Assembly: GCA_022647575.1 (NCBI GenBank)
Contig: JALCKY010000002.1
Coordinates: 434,001-498,000, forward strand
Direction of reading: 5' to 3'
Length of the DNA: 64,000 bases
DNA from: Lachnospiraceae bacterium
GTDB lineage: Bacteria; Bacillota; Clostridia; Lachnospirales; Lachnospiraceae
Shown: positions 43,343-52,686 of the stretch, piece after piece
How the letters are laid out: the number at the start of each line of letters is the position of its first letter
How positions within the stretch are numbered: position 1 is the first letter of the stretch
Translations under genes and position numbers: made by a program
Notes under the pieces: generated by a model
Databases searched by the model: none
The model's input: the letters and a program-made list of their open reading frames with translations, nothing else
What the model was told of the DNA's origin: nothing

Positions 43343-43471
43343 CGATATCGAATACTGCAGGAATACAGCTTGTAAAATGATTATAACATAACGATGCAGA
43401 AAATACTGATATTTCGTCCATTTCCCGCCTGCTGGCCAAAATTTATTCCACAGAACAGCAGGTGCGGTATT

Positions 43472-43834
43472 TCAAATGCCTTTATCTATCCAGTCTTTCC
43501 ACACATCAGGCCGGTATCCAAGAGAAGACTGTTTCCCGTTTCTCACCACCGGTGTTTTAATGATCTGCGGATTTGCAAGAATCTTATCGAGCTTGTCCTC
43601 ATCTGCCGTATATTTAATCAAGGCCAGCAGGTTCTGATCTTTGCCGTCCCAGTCGACCAACTTTTCCATGCCGCCGTTTCCTGCTGCGACAGATTCAAAC
43701 TCTCCCTTGCTCATGCCCTTTTCCCGCATGTCAATGAACTGATACCGGATGCCGCGCTCCTTAAAAAAGCGTTCCGCTTTCTTTGTATCGTTGCATTTCT
43801 TTGTCCCGAATATCTGGATATTCATATGCTTCAT
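43472..43834 (-). CDS. ArsC/Spx-family thioredoxin-fold protein
   Basis: This 120-aa protein opens with MNIQIFGTKKCNDTKKAERF, carrying the single active-site Cys (KKCNDTKK) of ArsC-like proteins rather than the CxxC of Spx. It has YQFIDMREKGMSKGEF and the cis-Pro region IIKTPVVRNGK. Arsenate reductase activity is not assured; many such proteins have unknown roles. ATG 43834 follows AGGAGAGGG. It is a single gene. Confidence 0.85.
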   Translation of the reverse strand: MKHMNIQIFGTKKCNDTKKAERFFKERGIRYQFIDMREKGMSKGEFESVAAGNGGMEKLVDWDGKDQNLLALIKYTADEDKLDKILANPQIIKTPVVRNGKQSSLGYRPDVWKDWIDKGI

Positions 43835-43974
43835 CCCTCTCCTGCCTGCTGTATTCTATATTATACTGAATCGGGCTTATAAGGTATAATTCTGATTTCA
43901 AGATATGGATGCCATTCAAAGCGGAACTGCATCTGGTTTTCAATATCGATTCTTCCGATTTTAAAATGACCGGG

Positions 43975-44355
43975 TCAGGAAATATATTTCAGTCCCCAGT
44001 TCGCAATAGCATTGAAGACAGGGAGCAGATCTTTTCCCTTGTCCGTAAGCGAGTATTCGACATGCGGCGGAATCTCGTTGAACTGTTCTCTGTGGATCAG
44101 GTCATTGTCTTCCAGTTCCCGCAAGGCATTTGTGAGAGCTGTGTTGGTAACATTTCCCAGCATCTTCTTCAGTTCTCCGAAACGCATGGGAGCCTTGATG
44201 CAGAGTTCATAGATGATCTGCAGCTTCCATTTTCCCTGCAGCATGGAAATGACCGGAGTGACGGGGCAGTTTCCGTTTTCTGTCAGGATGATACTGCTCA
44301 CCAGCTTGCTGAATTCTTTGAATGAAAGAGATGTGTTCTTTTTTAATTTTTCCAT
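43975..44355 (-). CDS. HxlR family regulator
   Basis: This 126-aa winged-helix protein has the HxlR core: CPVTPVISMLQGKWKLQII, then RFGELKKMLGNVTNTALTNA and the wing LIHREQFNEIPPHVEYSLT. It carries one Cys at the N-terminal position used by redox-sensing members. It is divergent from the cupin gene, and the shared intergenic region has an inverted repeat overlapping the cupin promoter, so it probably controls that gene. Confidence 0.9.
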   Translation of the reverse strand: MEKLKKNTSLSFKEFSKLVSSIILTENGNCPVTPVISMLQGKWKLQIIYELCIKAPMRFGELKKMLGNVTNTALTNALRELEDNDLIHREQFNEIPPHVEYSLTDKGKDLLPVFNAIANWGLKYIS

Positions 44356-44410
44356 GCGGGCCTTCTTTGCAGTACAGTATACTTTATGTACTATGTTAAA
44401 ACAATTTGCG

Positions 44411-44441
44411 TACTTGTAAGTATTTATATGTTAAGTATAAT
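44411..44441 (+). promoter_or_regulatory. Cupin promoter with HxlR-type operator
   Basis: TTGTAA (44414-44419), 16 bp, TATAAT (44436-44441). The inverted repeat TACTT-GT-AAGTA (44411-44422) covers the -35 box and resembles sites of HxlR/YodB-type repressors. Further AGTA/TACT half-sites lie at about 44371-44395. Confidence 0.6.
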
Positions 44442-44499
44442 AAAACTATCAAGTAAATACAACAGCGATTTATCAATTTGAAAACGGAGGAATCAGAAA

Positions 44500-44853
44500 A
44501 TGAAGAATTACAGCAAAGTAAGTGTACCTGCAGGGGAGGCAAGAGTTGAGCTTCATGACAAGCTGCAGCTGACCGGTGCAGAGGTAAGTGTGAATACACT
44601 CCCGGCCGGAGCAGGTGTTCCTTTTGTTCATTCTCATAAGAAGAATGAGGAAATCTATGCCATATTGGCAGGAAAAGGCAAGGCAGTCATTGACGACGAG
44701 GAGATTGAACTTAGCGCCGGAGACTGGATCAGAGTGGCACCTGAAGGAAAGAGACAGTTTTCGGCAGCGGCTGACAGTTCTGTCACTTATGCCTGCATTC
44801 AGGTAAAAGCCGGCTCGCTGGAAGGTTATACTGCGGGCGATGCTGTGATGTAA
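44500..44853 (+). CDS. Cupin domain protein
   Basis: This 117-aa single-domain cupin has the first motif in VPFVHSHKKNEEIYAILAGK (two His and Glu as metal ligands) and a second motif ELSAGDWIRVAPEGKRQF. It is typically an isomerase, dioxygenase or stress protein, which cannot be told here. ATG 44500 follows GGAGG. Control by the divergent HxlR is likely from the operator over its promoter. It ends at a strong hairpin. Confidence 0.9.
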   Translation: MKNYSKVSVPAGEARVELHDKLQLTGAEVSVNTLPAGAGVPFVHSHKKNEEIYAILAGKGKAVIDDEEIELSAGDWIRVAPEGKRQFSAAADSSVTYACIQVKAGSLEGYTAGDAVM

Positions 44854-44860
44854 AAATAAG

Positions 44861-44885
44861 ATGGCGGCCATTGCCTGGCCGCCAT
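44861..44885 (+). terminator. Terminator after the cupin gene
   Basis: ATGGCGGCCA and TGGCCGCCAT form a perfect 10-bp stem with a TTGCC loop, followed by TGTTTCTGTT. Confidence 0.8.
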
Positions 44886-44914
44886 TGTTTCTGTTATCCG
44901 TTTATGGCTCTGCT

Positions 44915-45463
44915 TTAATCAAAAGATAATCTCATTAATACAAGTTCCTGCCAGCCTGTATAGCGTGAATGAAAGCCTCTTGGATTGCGGCCGTATTCCC
45001 TGAACCCAAAGCTTTCATACAATGCAATTGCGCTGCTGTTTTCCGCGACAGCTTCAAGTTCCAATTGCCTGTATCCCGCATCTTTCGCGCACTCAATGCA
45101 CGCCTCTGTCAAGGCGCGCCCTATCCCCAATCCCCAAAATTCTTTTTCAACGCTGATTCCGAATTCGGCACGGTGCCTGATTTTTTCTCTTGAGCCGACG
45201 GAAGAAAATCCTGCCAATCCTACGATTTTGTCATCTATTACTGCGCAAAGTTCTGCTTCTGAAGGACTTGTTTCTTTGCCCGAAAGAAAATCCGCTTCTT
45301 CTTCAACACTGAAGCTTTTCTCATCCGGATAGGAAAGAAGAAAATCCGTTTCTGCATGAACCTTATTAAAGCTGTCAAGCACAGCCTTTGCATCGATGCC
45401 TGCCGTGTTTCGAAGGAGGCATGCTCTGCCATCTTTAAGAGCTATCTCCTTACTGTATTTCAT
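44915..45463 (-). CDS. GNAT family N-acetyltransferase
   Basis: This 182-aa protein contains the acetyl-CoA loop in FWGLGIGRALTEACIECAKD (Q/RxxGxG/A variant) and the final LEAVAENSSAIALYESFGF characteristic of RimI/SpeG-like GNATs. ATG 45463 follows GGAGG by six bases; the frame extends seven codons further without a site. The substrate is unknown. It faces the cupin gene convergently. Confidence 0.9.
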   Translation of the reverse strand: MKYSKEIALKDGRACLLRNTAGIDAKAVLDSFNKVHAETDFLLSYPDEKSFSVEEEADFLSGKETSPSEAELCAVIDDKIVGLAGFSSVGSREKIRHRAEFGISVEKEFWGLGIGRALTEACIECAKDAGYRQLELEAVAENSSAIALYESFGFREYGRNPRGFHSRYTGWQELVLMRLSFD

Positions 45464-45503
45464 GCAATACCTCCATCTCATCAAATGAATAATTGTCGAA
45501 GTC

Positions 45504-45577
45504 TTATTCTAAGCTGCAGACTTTCCTGCCGAGTTCATAAGCATGCTGCAGGTCAATCGGAAACTGAACATCTCGCT
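45504..45577 (-). pseudogene. C-terminal scrap of a flavodoxin-family reductase
   Basis: On the minus strand these 24 codons read RDVQFPIDLQHAYELGRKVC and end at a TAA. This matches the usual C-terminus of NAD(P)H/FMN reductases like the one at 17883-18524. Nothing upstream continues the frame. It joins directly to an opposite-strand MATE fragment, so both are debris from a rearrangement. Confidence 0.55.
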
Positions 45578-45599
45578 GCTTTATTTTATGCTCCAGGTC

Positions 45600-45740
45600 A
45601 AAGACGCCTGCGTAAAGGCGGACTGGATATTCCGTTTATGTTTTTAATGAACTCGCTTCTGGGTGTAAACGGCATCGTATGGGCAACGCCGATTGCCGAT
45701 TTCAGTGCAATGACGGCAGCAGTCTGTTCCTGCAAATCAA
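45600..45740 (+). pseudogene. C-terminal scrap of a MATE transporter
   Basis: The plus strand reads GLDIPFMFLMNSLLGVNGIV then WATPIADFSAMTAAV, which matches the penultimate helices of MATE proteins (the VWATPIAD motif). The frame has no start and the rest of the gene is missing. The region 45504-45829 otherwise contains no intact gene. Confidence 0.65.
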
Positions 45741-45829
45741 TAAAAGTAAGGTCTGCTTCCCGCAAATGCTTTGAGATTATTTGGGAAGATTTTCCCGCGT
45801 TGTTTCCAGGCTGAATGCATCTGCATTCA

Positions 45830-46213
45830 TCATATGGTCATTTCGATCTGATTTCCTTCTCCATCCAATATGCAGCTTTCATAGTATCCGTCACCGGTTG
45901 TCCGCGGACCGCTGATGACTTCGTATCCTGCAGCCTTGATCCGGTACGTCAGTTCATCTACTTTTTCCTTATTTCCAAGACTGAAAGCCAGATGCGCATA
46001 TCCGGTCCGGCTCAGGTTCTTTACCTGATCCGGCATCTCCGGCTTCTTCATGATTTCCAGACGGGCTCCGTCTTCAAATGTCAGGAAATAAGACCGGAAC
46101 CCGGTCTTTTCATTATGATATCCGCTGTTTGCCTTCGCATGAAAATATTGGATAAAGAATTCCCTTTCTGCCTCAAGATCGTTCACATACATCGCCGCAT
46201 GCTCAATCTTCAT
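45830..46213 (-). CDS. VOC/glyoxalase family protein
   Basis: This 127-aa single vicinal-oxygen-chelate protein opens [19 protein letters not shown], has a central [12 protein letters not shown] and ends [14 protein letters not shown]. Those elements supply the His and Glu metal ligands. The family spans glyoxalases, thiol transferases and dioxygenases. Its ATG overlaps the stop of the acetyltransferase gene (ATGA), indicating coupling. Confidence 0.9.
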   Translation of the reverse strand: MKIEHAAMYVNDLEAEREFFIQYFHAKANSGYHNEKTGFRSYFLTFEDGARLEIMKKPEMPDQVKNLSRTGYAHLAFSLGNKEKVDELTYRIKAAGYEVISGPRTTGDGYYESCILDGEGNQIEMTI

Positions 46214-46848
46214 TTATGCTCTTTCTCCCATTTTTTCATGGCTTCAAGGTCAGCTTCGTCAATCACCCGGTTTCCATGATAATATTTCATATCCTCTTCG
46301 TTGAACTCCCGATAGACACGGCACGGATTCCCGAAGGCAATGACATTGGCCGGGACATCCTTCGTGACAACGCTGCCGGCACCGATGATGGAATTGTCCC
46401 CGATACTTACTCCCGGAAGAATTGTCGCATTGGCACCGACCCAGACATTCTTTCCAAAAGTCACTTTATCGCAGTACATGAGTTCCCTGTACTTTGGGAT
46501 GACCGGATGGGATACCGTTGCAACGGAAACGCCGGGCCCGAATTCACAGCGGTCTCCGATCTCAATCTCTCCGTCATCGATGAAGGAGCAGTCCACATTC
46601 ACGTAGACGTAATCGCCCATTTTGATATGCCGCCCATAGCAGAAATAAATCGGCGGCTCGATCCAGGCAAGCGTCTTCTTTCCGAAGATTCTCTTCATCA
46701 GGAAATACCGGTGCAGAAGACCGAGCTTTGAGGAACCGGTCCGGTTGTAGGCACGCATACGCGATTTCGCCTGCGCCCTCTCACGGGGCATGCCCTCACA
46801 GTAATCGGAAAAGAGCATGCCATTCGCTATTCTCTCCTTCATCGTCAT
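46210..46848 (-). CDS. Sugar O-acetyltransferase (Maa/LacA type)
   Basis: This 212-aa protein has an N-terminal maltose-acetyltransferase helix region, then left-handed beta-helix hexapeptide repeats. The active-site stretch [20 protein letters not shown] contains the catalytic His, and the end carries [26 protein letters not shown]. It acetylates sugars such as maltose, glucose or galactosides. It is followed by the coupled VOC gene. Confidence 0.92.
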   Translation of the reverse strand: MTMKERIANGMLFSDYCEGMPRERAQAKSRMRAYNRTGSSKLGLLHRYFLMKRIFGKKTLAWIEPPIYFCYGRHIKMGDYVYVNVDCSFIDDGEIEIGDRCEFGPGVSVATVSHPVIPKYRELMYCDKVTFGKNVWVGANATILPGVSIGDNSIIGAGSVVTKDVPANVIAFGNPCRVYREFNEEDMKYYHGNRVIDEADLEAMKKWEKEHK

Positions 46849-46914
46849 GTCTGTTGTTCTCCTTTCTAACCGATAAGGCGGGAATGTACAATAAAGAAAA
46901 ACGGATAAATGATT

Positions 46915-48759
46915 TCAATTTTTCACTGTTTCAGCAGCTGCATCGCCTCCAAGGATCTGCATGAATTCCTCACCCGTGATGGTCTCGTGCTCATAAAGGT
47001 AAGCCGCCAGCTCATCCAGCTTCTCTTTGTGCTCTTCCAGGATTTTCTTTGCCTTGTCATGCTGTGCCTTCACGACGGCCACGACCGTCTCATCAATCTT
47101 CCTTGCCGTTTCCGGTGCACAGGAAAGGGAAGTGTCCCCGCCCAGGTAAGCGTTCGTCTGGGTCTCAAGCTCTACCATGCCGATGCTCTCATCCATGCCG
47201 TAGCGGGTTATCATGGCACGGGCAAGCTTCGTAGCCTGCTCGATATCATTGGAAGCACCCGTTGTGATGGAATGGAAAATGACTTCTTCTGCGCAGCGTC
47301 CGCCTGTCAGCGTCGCAATCTTATTCAGGATTTCTTCCTTGCTCATCAGGTATTTTTCTCCCTCATCCACCTGCAGCGTGTAGCCCAGGGCGCCCGAAGT
47401 GCGCGGGATGATGGTAATCTTCGTGACCGGCGCGGAATGCGTCTGGCAGGCGGCAACCATCGCATGTCCGATTTCATGATAAGCCACGATATGCTTTTCT
47501 TCATCCGAAAGGACGCGGCTCTTTTTCTGGTAGCCGGCGATGACCGTCTCGATGCTCTCCTGCAGGTCCTCCTGCGTCACAATCTGTCTTCCTTCGCGCA
47601 CGGCCCGGAGTGCCGCCTCGTTCACGATATTCGCCAGATCGGCACCGGATGCTCCGGCGGCCGTTTTGGCGATCGATGCGAAATCGACATTGTCCGAGAT
47701 TTTTATTTTCTTTGCATGAACCTTCAGGATGGCAATACGTCCCTCCAGATCCGGCAGTTCCACAGGAATCCTGCGGTCAAAGCGTCCCGGTCTTAAAAGA
47801 GCCGGATCAAGCACATCCGGCCGGTTCGTTGCCGCCAGGATAATGACGCCCTTGGAAGGATCGAAGCCGTCCATCTCCGTCAGCAGCTGGTTCAGCGTCT
47901 GTTCCCGCTCATCATTTGTCGAAAGCCCGCCTGCATCCCGTTTCTTGCCAATTGTATCAATCTCATCGATAAAGACGATGCAGGGTGCATTTTTCTGGGC
48001 CTGGTCAAAAAGGTCCCTTACCTTGGACGCGCCCATGCCGACGAACATCTCGACAAATTCAGACCCGGCAATGGAGAAGAAAGGCACGCCGGCTTCGCCT
48101 GCAACCGCTTTGGCAAGAAGCGTCTTGCCTGTTCCGGGAGGGCCGACCAGAAGGGCGCCCTTCGGACACTGGGCACCGATTGCCTGGTATTTCTGCGGCT
48201 CATGCAGATACTGGACCAATTCTTCGAGGAGCGCTTTTGCTTCCTCTTCGCCTGCGACATCCGCAAATTTAATGCTGGTCGTCGAAGGCACATAGACCTT
48301 GGCGCTGCTCTTTCCGAAAGACATGAAGGGGTTTCCTGACCCGCCGCCCATCTTCTGCGTCGCCGAACGCATGAGGAACTGCCACAGGAAATAAAAGATG
48401 ACAAGCGGCAGGATCCAGGTCAATAAGAAGGAGAGAACCGGGTTTGTCGTCGTTACGATCCGGTCGAACTTGCAGCCGGATTCCAGAAGCCTGTTGACAA
48501 GATCCGGATCGTTGAATGTAGCCGTCCGGTAATAGGAAGGAGGCGTCGACGTGTCCGTAAAATAGATATAATCACTGTTCATCTGGACAGTTGCGATCTT
48601 CTTGTTCGTCGTCATGTCGAGGAAGGTACTGTAATCGACATCCTGGATCTGATGCTCAAAGAGCGCCGGAATAATCAGGAAATTGAGAAGAATGGTAATG
48701 ACTGCTACTATAATGCAGTAAGTGATGATCTGGTTCTTCGGTTGCTTCGCCTGTTTCAT
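46915..48759 (-). CDS. ftsH: ATP-dependent zinc metalloprotease FtsH
   Basis: This 614-aa membrane protease has two N-terminal helices (about 10-30 and 98-118) flanking an extracytoplasmic domain, Walker A GPPGTGKT, Walker [10 protein letters not shown], the second region of homology in [20 protein letters not shown], and the zinc motif HEIGH (usually HEAGH). ATG 48759 follows GGAGG by eight bases. It degrades membrane and short-lived cytosolic proteins. It may be a second FtsH paralogue, as it lacks the tilS/hpt neighbours of the main Firmicutes locus. Confidence 0.96.
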   Translation of the reverse strand: MKQAKQPKNQIITYCIIVAVITILLNFLIIPALFEHQIQDVDYSTFLDMTTNKKIATVQMNSDYIYFTDTSTPPSYYRTATFNDPDLVNRLLESGCKFDRIVTTTNPVLSFLLTWILPLVIFYFLWQFLMRSATQKMGGGSGNPFMSFGKSSAKVYVPSTTSIKFADVAGEEEAKALLEELVQYLHEPQKYQAIGAQCPKGALLVGPPGTGKTLLAKAVAGEAGVPFFSIAGSEFVEMFVGMGASKVRDLFDQAQKNAPCIVFIDEIDTIGKKRDAGGLSTNDEREQTLNQLLTEMDGFDPSKGVIILAATNRPDVLDPALLRPGRFDRRIPVELPDLEGRIAILKVHAKKIKISDNVDFASIAKTAAGASGADLANIVNEAALRAVREGRQIVTQEDLQESIETVIAGYQKKSRVLSDEEKHIVAYHEIGHAMVAACQTHSAPVTKITIIPRTSGALGYTLQVDEGEKYLMSKEEILNKIATLTGGRCAEEVIFHSITTGASNDIEQATKLARAMITRYGMDESIGMVELETQTNAYLGGDTSLSCAPETARKIDETVVAVVKAQHDKAKKILEEHKEKLDELAAYLYEHETITGEEFMQILGGDAAAETVKN

Positions 48760-48893
48760 CCGTATTCCTCCTTTTTTTTCTATTATATCTTTTTCCAGCA
48801 TGATTGGAGGAACAAATACTGCAAAGTGTCTATCTTACGATTGTCATTCCGCTCTTCATTGCGGTAGAAAATGAATTCAGCCAATACCGGGGG

Positions 48894-49388
48894 TCAGAAC
48901 TTCCTCTTCATTTGCCTGAAATAAAAAGATTTATTGTCTACAGCCCTCATCGTTGCCAGGATTCCATCCAAGTGATCATATTCGTGCTGCAGGAGTTCCG
49001 AATAATCTCCCTCCAGGTGCATTTCCCGAGGCTGCATGTCGGCATCAAGATACCGGATATCCGCACGCCGATATCTTGAAACGCGAACCATAAGTCCGGG
49101 AAAAGACATGCAGTCATCCATGAGTTCATATTTCTCCGAGTCCGGAAAAGTCAGTATCGGATTGATGAATACATAAGGCCTGTTATCAAACATATAAAGC
49201 AGGCGCTTCTGTACACCGATCTGCGGTGCCGCTACCGCACGTCCTGCTCCATGAACCTTTCTGTACTCCATCAGGGTATCGTGCAGATCCGTTACCCAGC
49301 CGGCAATCCGAGGTACGTCAGCTTCCGTGACTTCCGTGCTGGTCTCATACAGCTTTGGATCGCCAAGCAGCAAAATTTCTCTTATCAT
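48894..49388 (-). CDS. def: Peptide deformylase
   Basis: This 164-aa metalloenzyme removes the formyl group from nascent Met. The three motifs are GRAVAAPQIGV, DDCMSFPG (the EGCLS position, here CMS) and HEYDHLDGI, giving the Cys and two His iron/zinc ligands. ATG 49388 follows AAGGAAGAAG; the frame extends 45 codons upstream with no deformylase similarity. The variant motif 2 and missing fmt neighbour suggest an accessory PDF-like enzyme, although catalytic residues are present. Confidence 0.9.
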   Translation of the reverse strand: MIREILLLGDPKLYETSTEVTEADVPRIAGWVTDLHDTLMEYRKVHGAGRAVAAPQIGVQKRLLYMFDNRPYVFINPILTFPDSEKYELMDDCMSFPGLMVRVSRYRRADIRYLDADMQPREMHLEGDYSELLQHEYDHLDGILATMRAVDNKSFYFRQMKRKF

Positions 49389-49547
49389 AATCTTCTTCCT
49401 TCTTAATGGCATGACTCGTTGCCCATTGAAATTGACAGTTCCATCATCTTGACCTGCGGGCAAGATGCATCGCTCGCAAAAGAGCTCGCTCAATTCATAT
49501 TTGTCACTGTCTTTTTCAGTCAAATTATATCATATATCCCCATAAAA

Positions 49548-49575
49548 AATGCCGCCTCATAATTGAAGCGACATT
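49548..49575 (-). terminator. Terminator after the AlkZ-related gene
   Basis: On the minus strand AATGTCGCTTC and GAGGCGGCATT pair around an AT-rich loop and are followed by TTTTTTATG. The sequence is a near copy of the hairpin at 17228-17255. Confidence 0.65.
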
Positions 49576-49596
49576 ACGCGATTTCTTCTAGCTTGT

Positions 49597-50271
49597 TCAT
49601 TTCAATATTTTTACAATCATACTTTCTTCGGCATCCGGCAGTGTTTTATGCATGTGTTCCAGAATTCTTTCAAAAGAATCCTCCGGCCTTTCCCGATAGG
49701 CTCCCCTGCAGTTATTCTTTCCAAGCCAGTCTTCACTTACTACATATCGTGCAATACCCCAGCCATATTCATTCCCGTTTTTATCTATCTGATTCTCAAA
49801 TGTCTGAACCGTAATATAAGTCTGCATCTGAAGACGCGTTATGACCGTTTCAAATCCTGTATTTCCGCCTTTGCGGTAATTGCCAAAAGCCTTGAGTTCC
49901 TTTGACAGGCAGCTTCCGTGTTCTGTAAGATAATTCATGATCTGCTTGTCTTTTCTTGCCGCCAGGCCGTCTTCATATCTTGCATCAAAATCATATCCGT
50001 CCCGCCGGTAATTCGCCAGATATTTGTACCATTTTTTGCTTACATAGCCTGCCTTATTATGGAAAAGCTTTCCATAGGCAATATTCCTTCCCTGTGCGAT
50101 TTCGCCTTTCCATTCCCATGGCCCGTTTACTCCGTCAACAAACCAATATTCTTTTGGCGTGCATTCTTCAACGGAAAAACCAGGAATTTCATTTGCAAAA
50201 AACGGCATAAAGCCGGTCTCTTCGACCAGCTTTGTAAGTTCTTCTGAATTGTGAAGAGTAGGAAATAACAA
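49597..50271 (-). CDS. AlkZ-related (winged-helix, YcaQ-like) protein
   Basis: The 224-aa protein contains KEYWFVDGVNGPWEWKGEIA, then ARRYEDG-type linkers and a C-terminal winged-helix segment (GFETVITRLQMQTYITVQTF). I recognise this as the group annotated AlkZ-related, distant kin of DNA glycosylases that unhook crosslinks. The catalytic QxQ motif of true AlkZ is not obvious (LQMQTY is the nearest match), so activity is uncertain. It starts at TTG 50271 behind AGGAGG. Confidence 0.6.
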   Translation of the reverse strand: MLFPTLHNSEELTKLVEETGFMPFFANEIPGFSVEECTPKEYWFVDGVNGPWEWKGEIAQGRNIAYGKLFHNKAGYVSKKWYKYLANYRRDGYDFDARYEDGLAARKDKQIMNYLTEHGSCLSKELKAFGNYRKGGNTGFETVITRLQMQTYITVQTFENQIDKNGNEYGWGIARYVVSEDWLGKNNCRGAYRERPEDSFERILEHMHKTLPDAEESMIVKILK

Positions 50272-50302
50272 CTTTTCCTCCTAAAAAGTACTTTGTATTT
50301 TC

Positions 50303-50866
50303 TCAAAATCTCTCGGATCCACCCGGCACCCACATACGCATCTCTTCCCGCAGATTGATTACTCTGTCGCTGTCTGTCCGGAATGTGCCGTCGCCGTTTG
50401 CATGCAAGGTAGGCAGGAACTCTTTCGTTTTATCTACCCAGAGCTGATTGCATTCGAGGATAACCAGACCGTATTTTTCGATGTAATCGATCACCCGGCA
50501 CTCCAGCCCTGCAATGCATTCGCAGATAAGCGGTGCCTTAGCCGAAGTGCCTTCGAATGGCGTAAGTGAGAATTCTGTGAATTTATCAATTTCCCTGCCC
50601 GAACAGGTTCCTATCCCCACAACCTTCTCCGCCATATCCGCAGAAGGAATGCAGATGCCGCATTCCTTTGTCTGCATCATGGTTTTGAAAGAGCTGTTCC
50701 ACACACCTGTTGATATGGCTATGCGGCAATGCTCCGAATAGTCGATTGCCATCATCCAGCTGATCGTGCAGATATTATCCTTCTGTCCGTCTCTTGTCGT
50801 AAGCAGGACGACCGGACCGGGCTCAATATAGGTAAATGCCTTCTGGAGCTTGTCCTTTTCAAGCAT
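50303..50866 (-). CDS. Flavin reductase family protein (1)
   Basis: This 187-aa protein has the split-barrel FMN fold: PGPVVLLTTRDGQKDNICTI near the N-terminus and NSSFKTMMQTKECGICIPS as the second FMN contact. Anaerobes commonly use such proteins as NAD(P)H:FMN or flavoredoxin-type electron carriers. ATG 50866 follows AGGAAGAA. A second, distinct flavin reductase lies just upstream on the same strand, 80 bp away. Confidence 0.88.
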   Translation of the reverse strand: MLEKDKLQKAFTYIEPGPVVLLTTRDGQKDNICTISWMMAIDYSEHCRIAISTGVWNSSFKTMMQTKECGICIPSADMAEKVVGIGTCSGREIDKFTEFSLTPFEGTSAKAPLICECIAGLECRVIDYIEKYGLVILECNQLWVDKTKEFLPTLHANGDGTFRTDSDRVINLREEMRMWVPGGSERF

Positions 50867-50945
50867 TTCTTCCTACCTCCTATCATCAATCAGGGACATC
50901 GCCATAACTGCCGCAAGGACAGCTTCCCTTATTTTCTTCATCGCT

Positions 50946-51473
50946 TTACTTCAGAATTTCGTATGCGGATTCGACCTCCGCGATATACATCACGGAAAAG
51001 TCCTTGGATGGAAATGATTCATCTGCCACTTCAGCATCAAGGAAATTTCCCTCTTCCAGCTGCTGCCTGAAAAATGGCCTGCATAGAAGGACATACTTTC
51101 CTTCCGTATAGGTCGGCTGTCCGTCGATATCCGTAAGCGTAAGTCCGGAACTTTTGATCTTATCCGGCTCATCCGCTCCGGAATGACTGCCGAGATATCC
51201 AAGAGCCTTCCTGACATCCGCATCGCTGAAATCAAAAAAGGTCAACGTGAACCGTCCGCTCGCATCGATGAATTTCTTCGTGTAGCGCTGCGGGCGGATA
51301 TAGACTGTCACTGTTTTTTTATTACAGACATTGCCAAATCCGCCCCATGCAGCTGTCAGCGTATTTGCCGCACTCTTTTCTGCAGCACTGACCAGGAACC
51401 AGTTCTCCTCGAACATCGTCATAGGGTTTACATGCTTCGCAATTTCTCCCGGTTCCATTTTTCTTGTTTTCAT
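50946..51473 (-). CDS. Flavin reductase family protein (2)
   Basis: This 175-aa protein resembles the flavoredoxin group found in Clostridia: FEENWFLVSAAEKSAANTLT, AWGGFGNVCNKKTVTVYIRP and RFTLTFFDFSDADVRKALGY. It is unlike the neighbouring flavin reductase beyond the shared fold. ATG 51473 follows AAAGGAAA. It lies 46 bp downstream of the iron alcohol dehydrogenase gene, so the two and the following flavin reductase may share a transcript with a redox role. Confidence 0.82.
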   Translation of the reverse strand: MKTRKMEPGEIAKHVNPMTMFEENWFLVSAAEKSAANTLTAAWGGFGNVCNKKTVTVYIRPQRYTKKFIDASGRFTLTFFDFSDADVRKALGYLGSHSGADEPDKIKSSGLTLTDIDGQPTYTEGKYVLLCRPFFRQQLEEGNFLDAEVADESFPSKDFSVMYIAEVESAYEILK

Positions 51474-51519
51474 GAAAATTTCCTTTCCGCCTCATACAGG
51501 CATTCCATATATGTTTGCT

Positions 51520-52686
51520 TCATCTGTAAGACTTCTCATAGATTTCAAGATAATCGTCATCAGAGAGCGGAAGCGGATCTGCCGTGATGTCTCCGCCGAG
51601 CACCTTGTGTATCATCCCGGGGAACTTCTTCAGTTCTTCCTTCGTGATGCCGTTATCGCTCATCTTAAGATCCGCGCAGCCCACAACGGCGATCAGGCTG
51701 TCAAGCGCTTGAATGAAGTCCTTCCCGGAAGACGGATTTTCTGCGCCCATCGCTTTTGCCATCCGGATCATAGGGCCTTCGGCCGCTTTCCTCTCGGCGA
51801 AGAAGTCAAAATAGGCATGGCTGATCATGATCAGGCCGGCTCCATGGACCAGGCTGTCATGGAAGCTTCCCATGACATGCTCCATCGTGTGTTCCGAAGT
51901 GCAGAGCATATAGTAGCCGGCAAGGGTGTTCGCCAGCGCCATATTTGCCCTGGCCTCTTTATCGTTCCCGTCCCTGTATGCCCTGGGAAGGTTCGCCGCA
52001 ATCAATTCGATCGCCTTCAGGGCGAACATTTCTCCCATCGGATGTTCTTTCGTATTGACGACGCTTTCCGCCGCATGGAAGAAGGCATCCATGCCCTGGT
52101 ATGCCGTGAACCTCGGGGAAACGCTCATCATCAGGTCGGAATCGACGACGGAGATCGTCGGGAACATGGAATAGAAGAAGATTCCGGTCTTCTCATTGAC
52201 TTCATCATAGGAAATGACGGAGGCCATATCCACTTCGCTGCCGGTGCCCGCCGACGTCGTGATGCATATGATCGGAGCCGCCGGATTTTCCGGGTTCTTC
52301 TTGCCGCCATTTTCGCTCAGGGAATAATCCCAGATGTCCCCGCCGTTCGTCATCATCAGCGCGATGCATTTGGAGCAGTCCATGACGGAACCGCCGCCCA
52401 GCGCCACGATGAAATCGCAGCCTGTATCCTTTGCCTTCTTCGCCCCGTCCATGACATTGTCTCTGGTAGGATTCGGACGGATCTCGTCAAAAAGCTCATG
52501 CTCTACGCCCGCAAGCTCCATTTCCTTCTCGACCCGGGCAAGGTAGCCATACTTCTTTGCGGACTGACCATTCGATGTGGCGATCAATGCCTTTTTTCCG
52601 GGGAGCTTCTCATTTCTCAAATGATTCAGGGCACCCGCCCCGAACAGAACCCTGGTCGGCATGTCGAATACGAAATTGCTGTACAT
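51520..52686 (-). CDS. Iron-containing alcohol dehydrogenase
   Basis: The 388-aa protein opens with FVFDMPTRVLFGAGALNHL, has the NAD(P) motif GGGSVMDCSK and the metal region with D, H, H, H ligands (AYQGMDAFFHAAESVVN, HTMEHVMGSFHDSLVHGAGL, MISHAYFDFF). It fits the BdhA/YqhD-like class III enzymes that reduce aldehydes or make butanol or 1,3-propanediol. ATG 52686 follows CAGGAGG. It is adjacent to an AraC regulator on the same strand. Confidence 0.93.
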   Translation of the reverse strand: MYSNFVFDMPTRVLFGAGALNHLRNEKLPGKKALIATSNGQSAKKYGYLARVEKEMELAGVEHELFDEIRPNPTRDNVMDGAKKAKDTGCDFIVALGGGSVMDCSKCIALMMTNGGDIWDYSLSENGGKKNPENPAAPIICITTSAGTGSEVDMASVISYDEVNEKTGIFFYSMFPTISVVDSDLMMSVSPRFTAYQGMDAFFHAAESVVNTKEHPMGEMFALKAIELIAANLPRAYRDGNDKEARANMALANTLAGYYMLCTSEHTMEHVMGSFHDSLVHGAGLIMISHAYFDFFAERKAAEGPMIRMAKAMGAENPSSGKDFIQALDSLIAVVGCADLKMSDNGITKEELKKFPGMIHKVLGGDITADPLPLSDDDYLEIYEKSYR

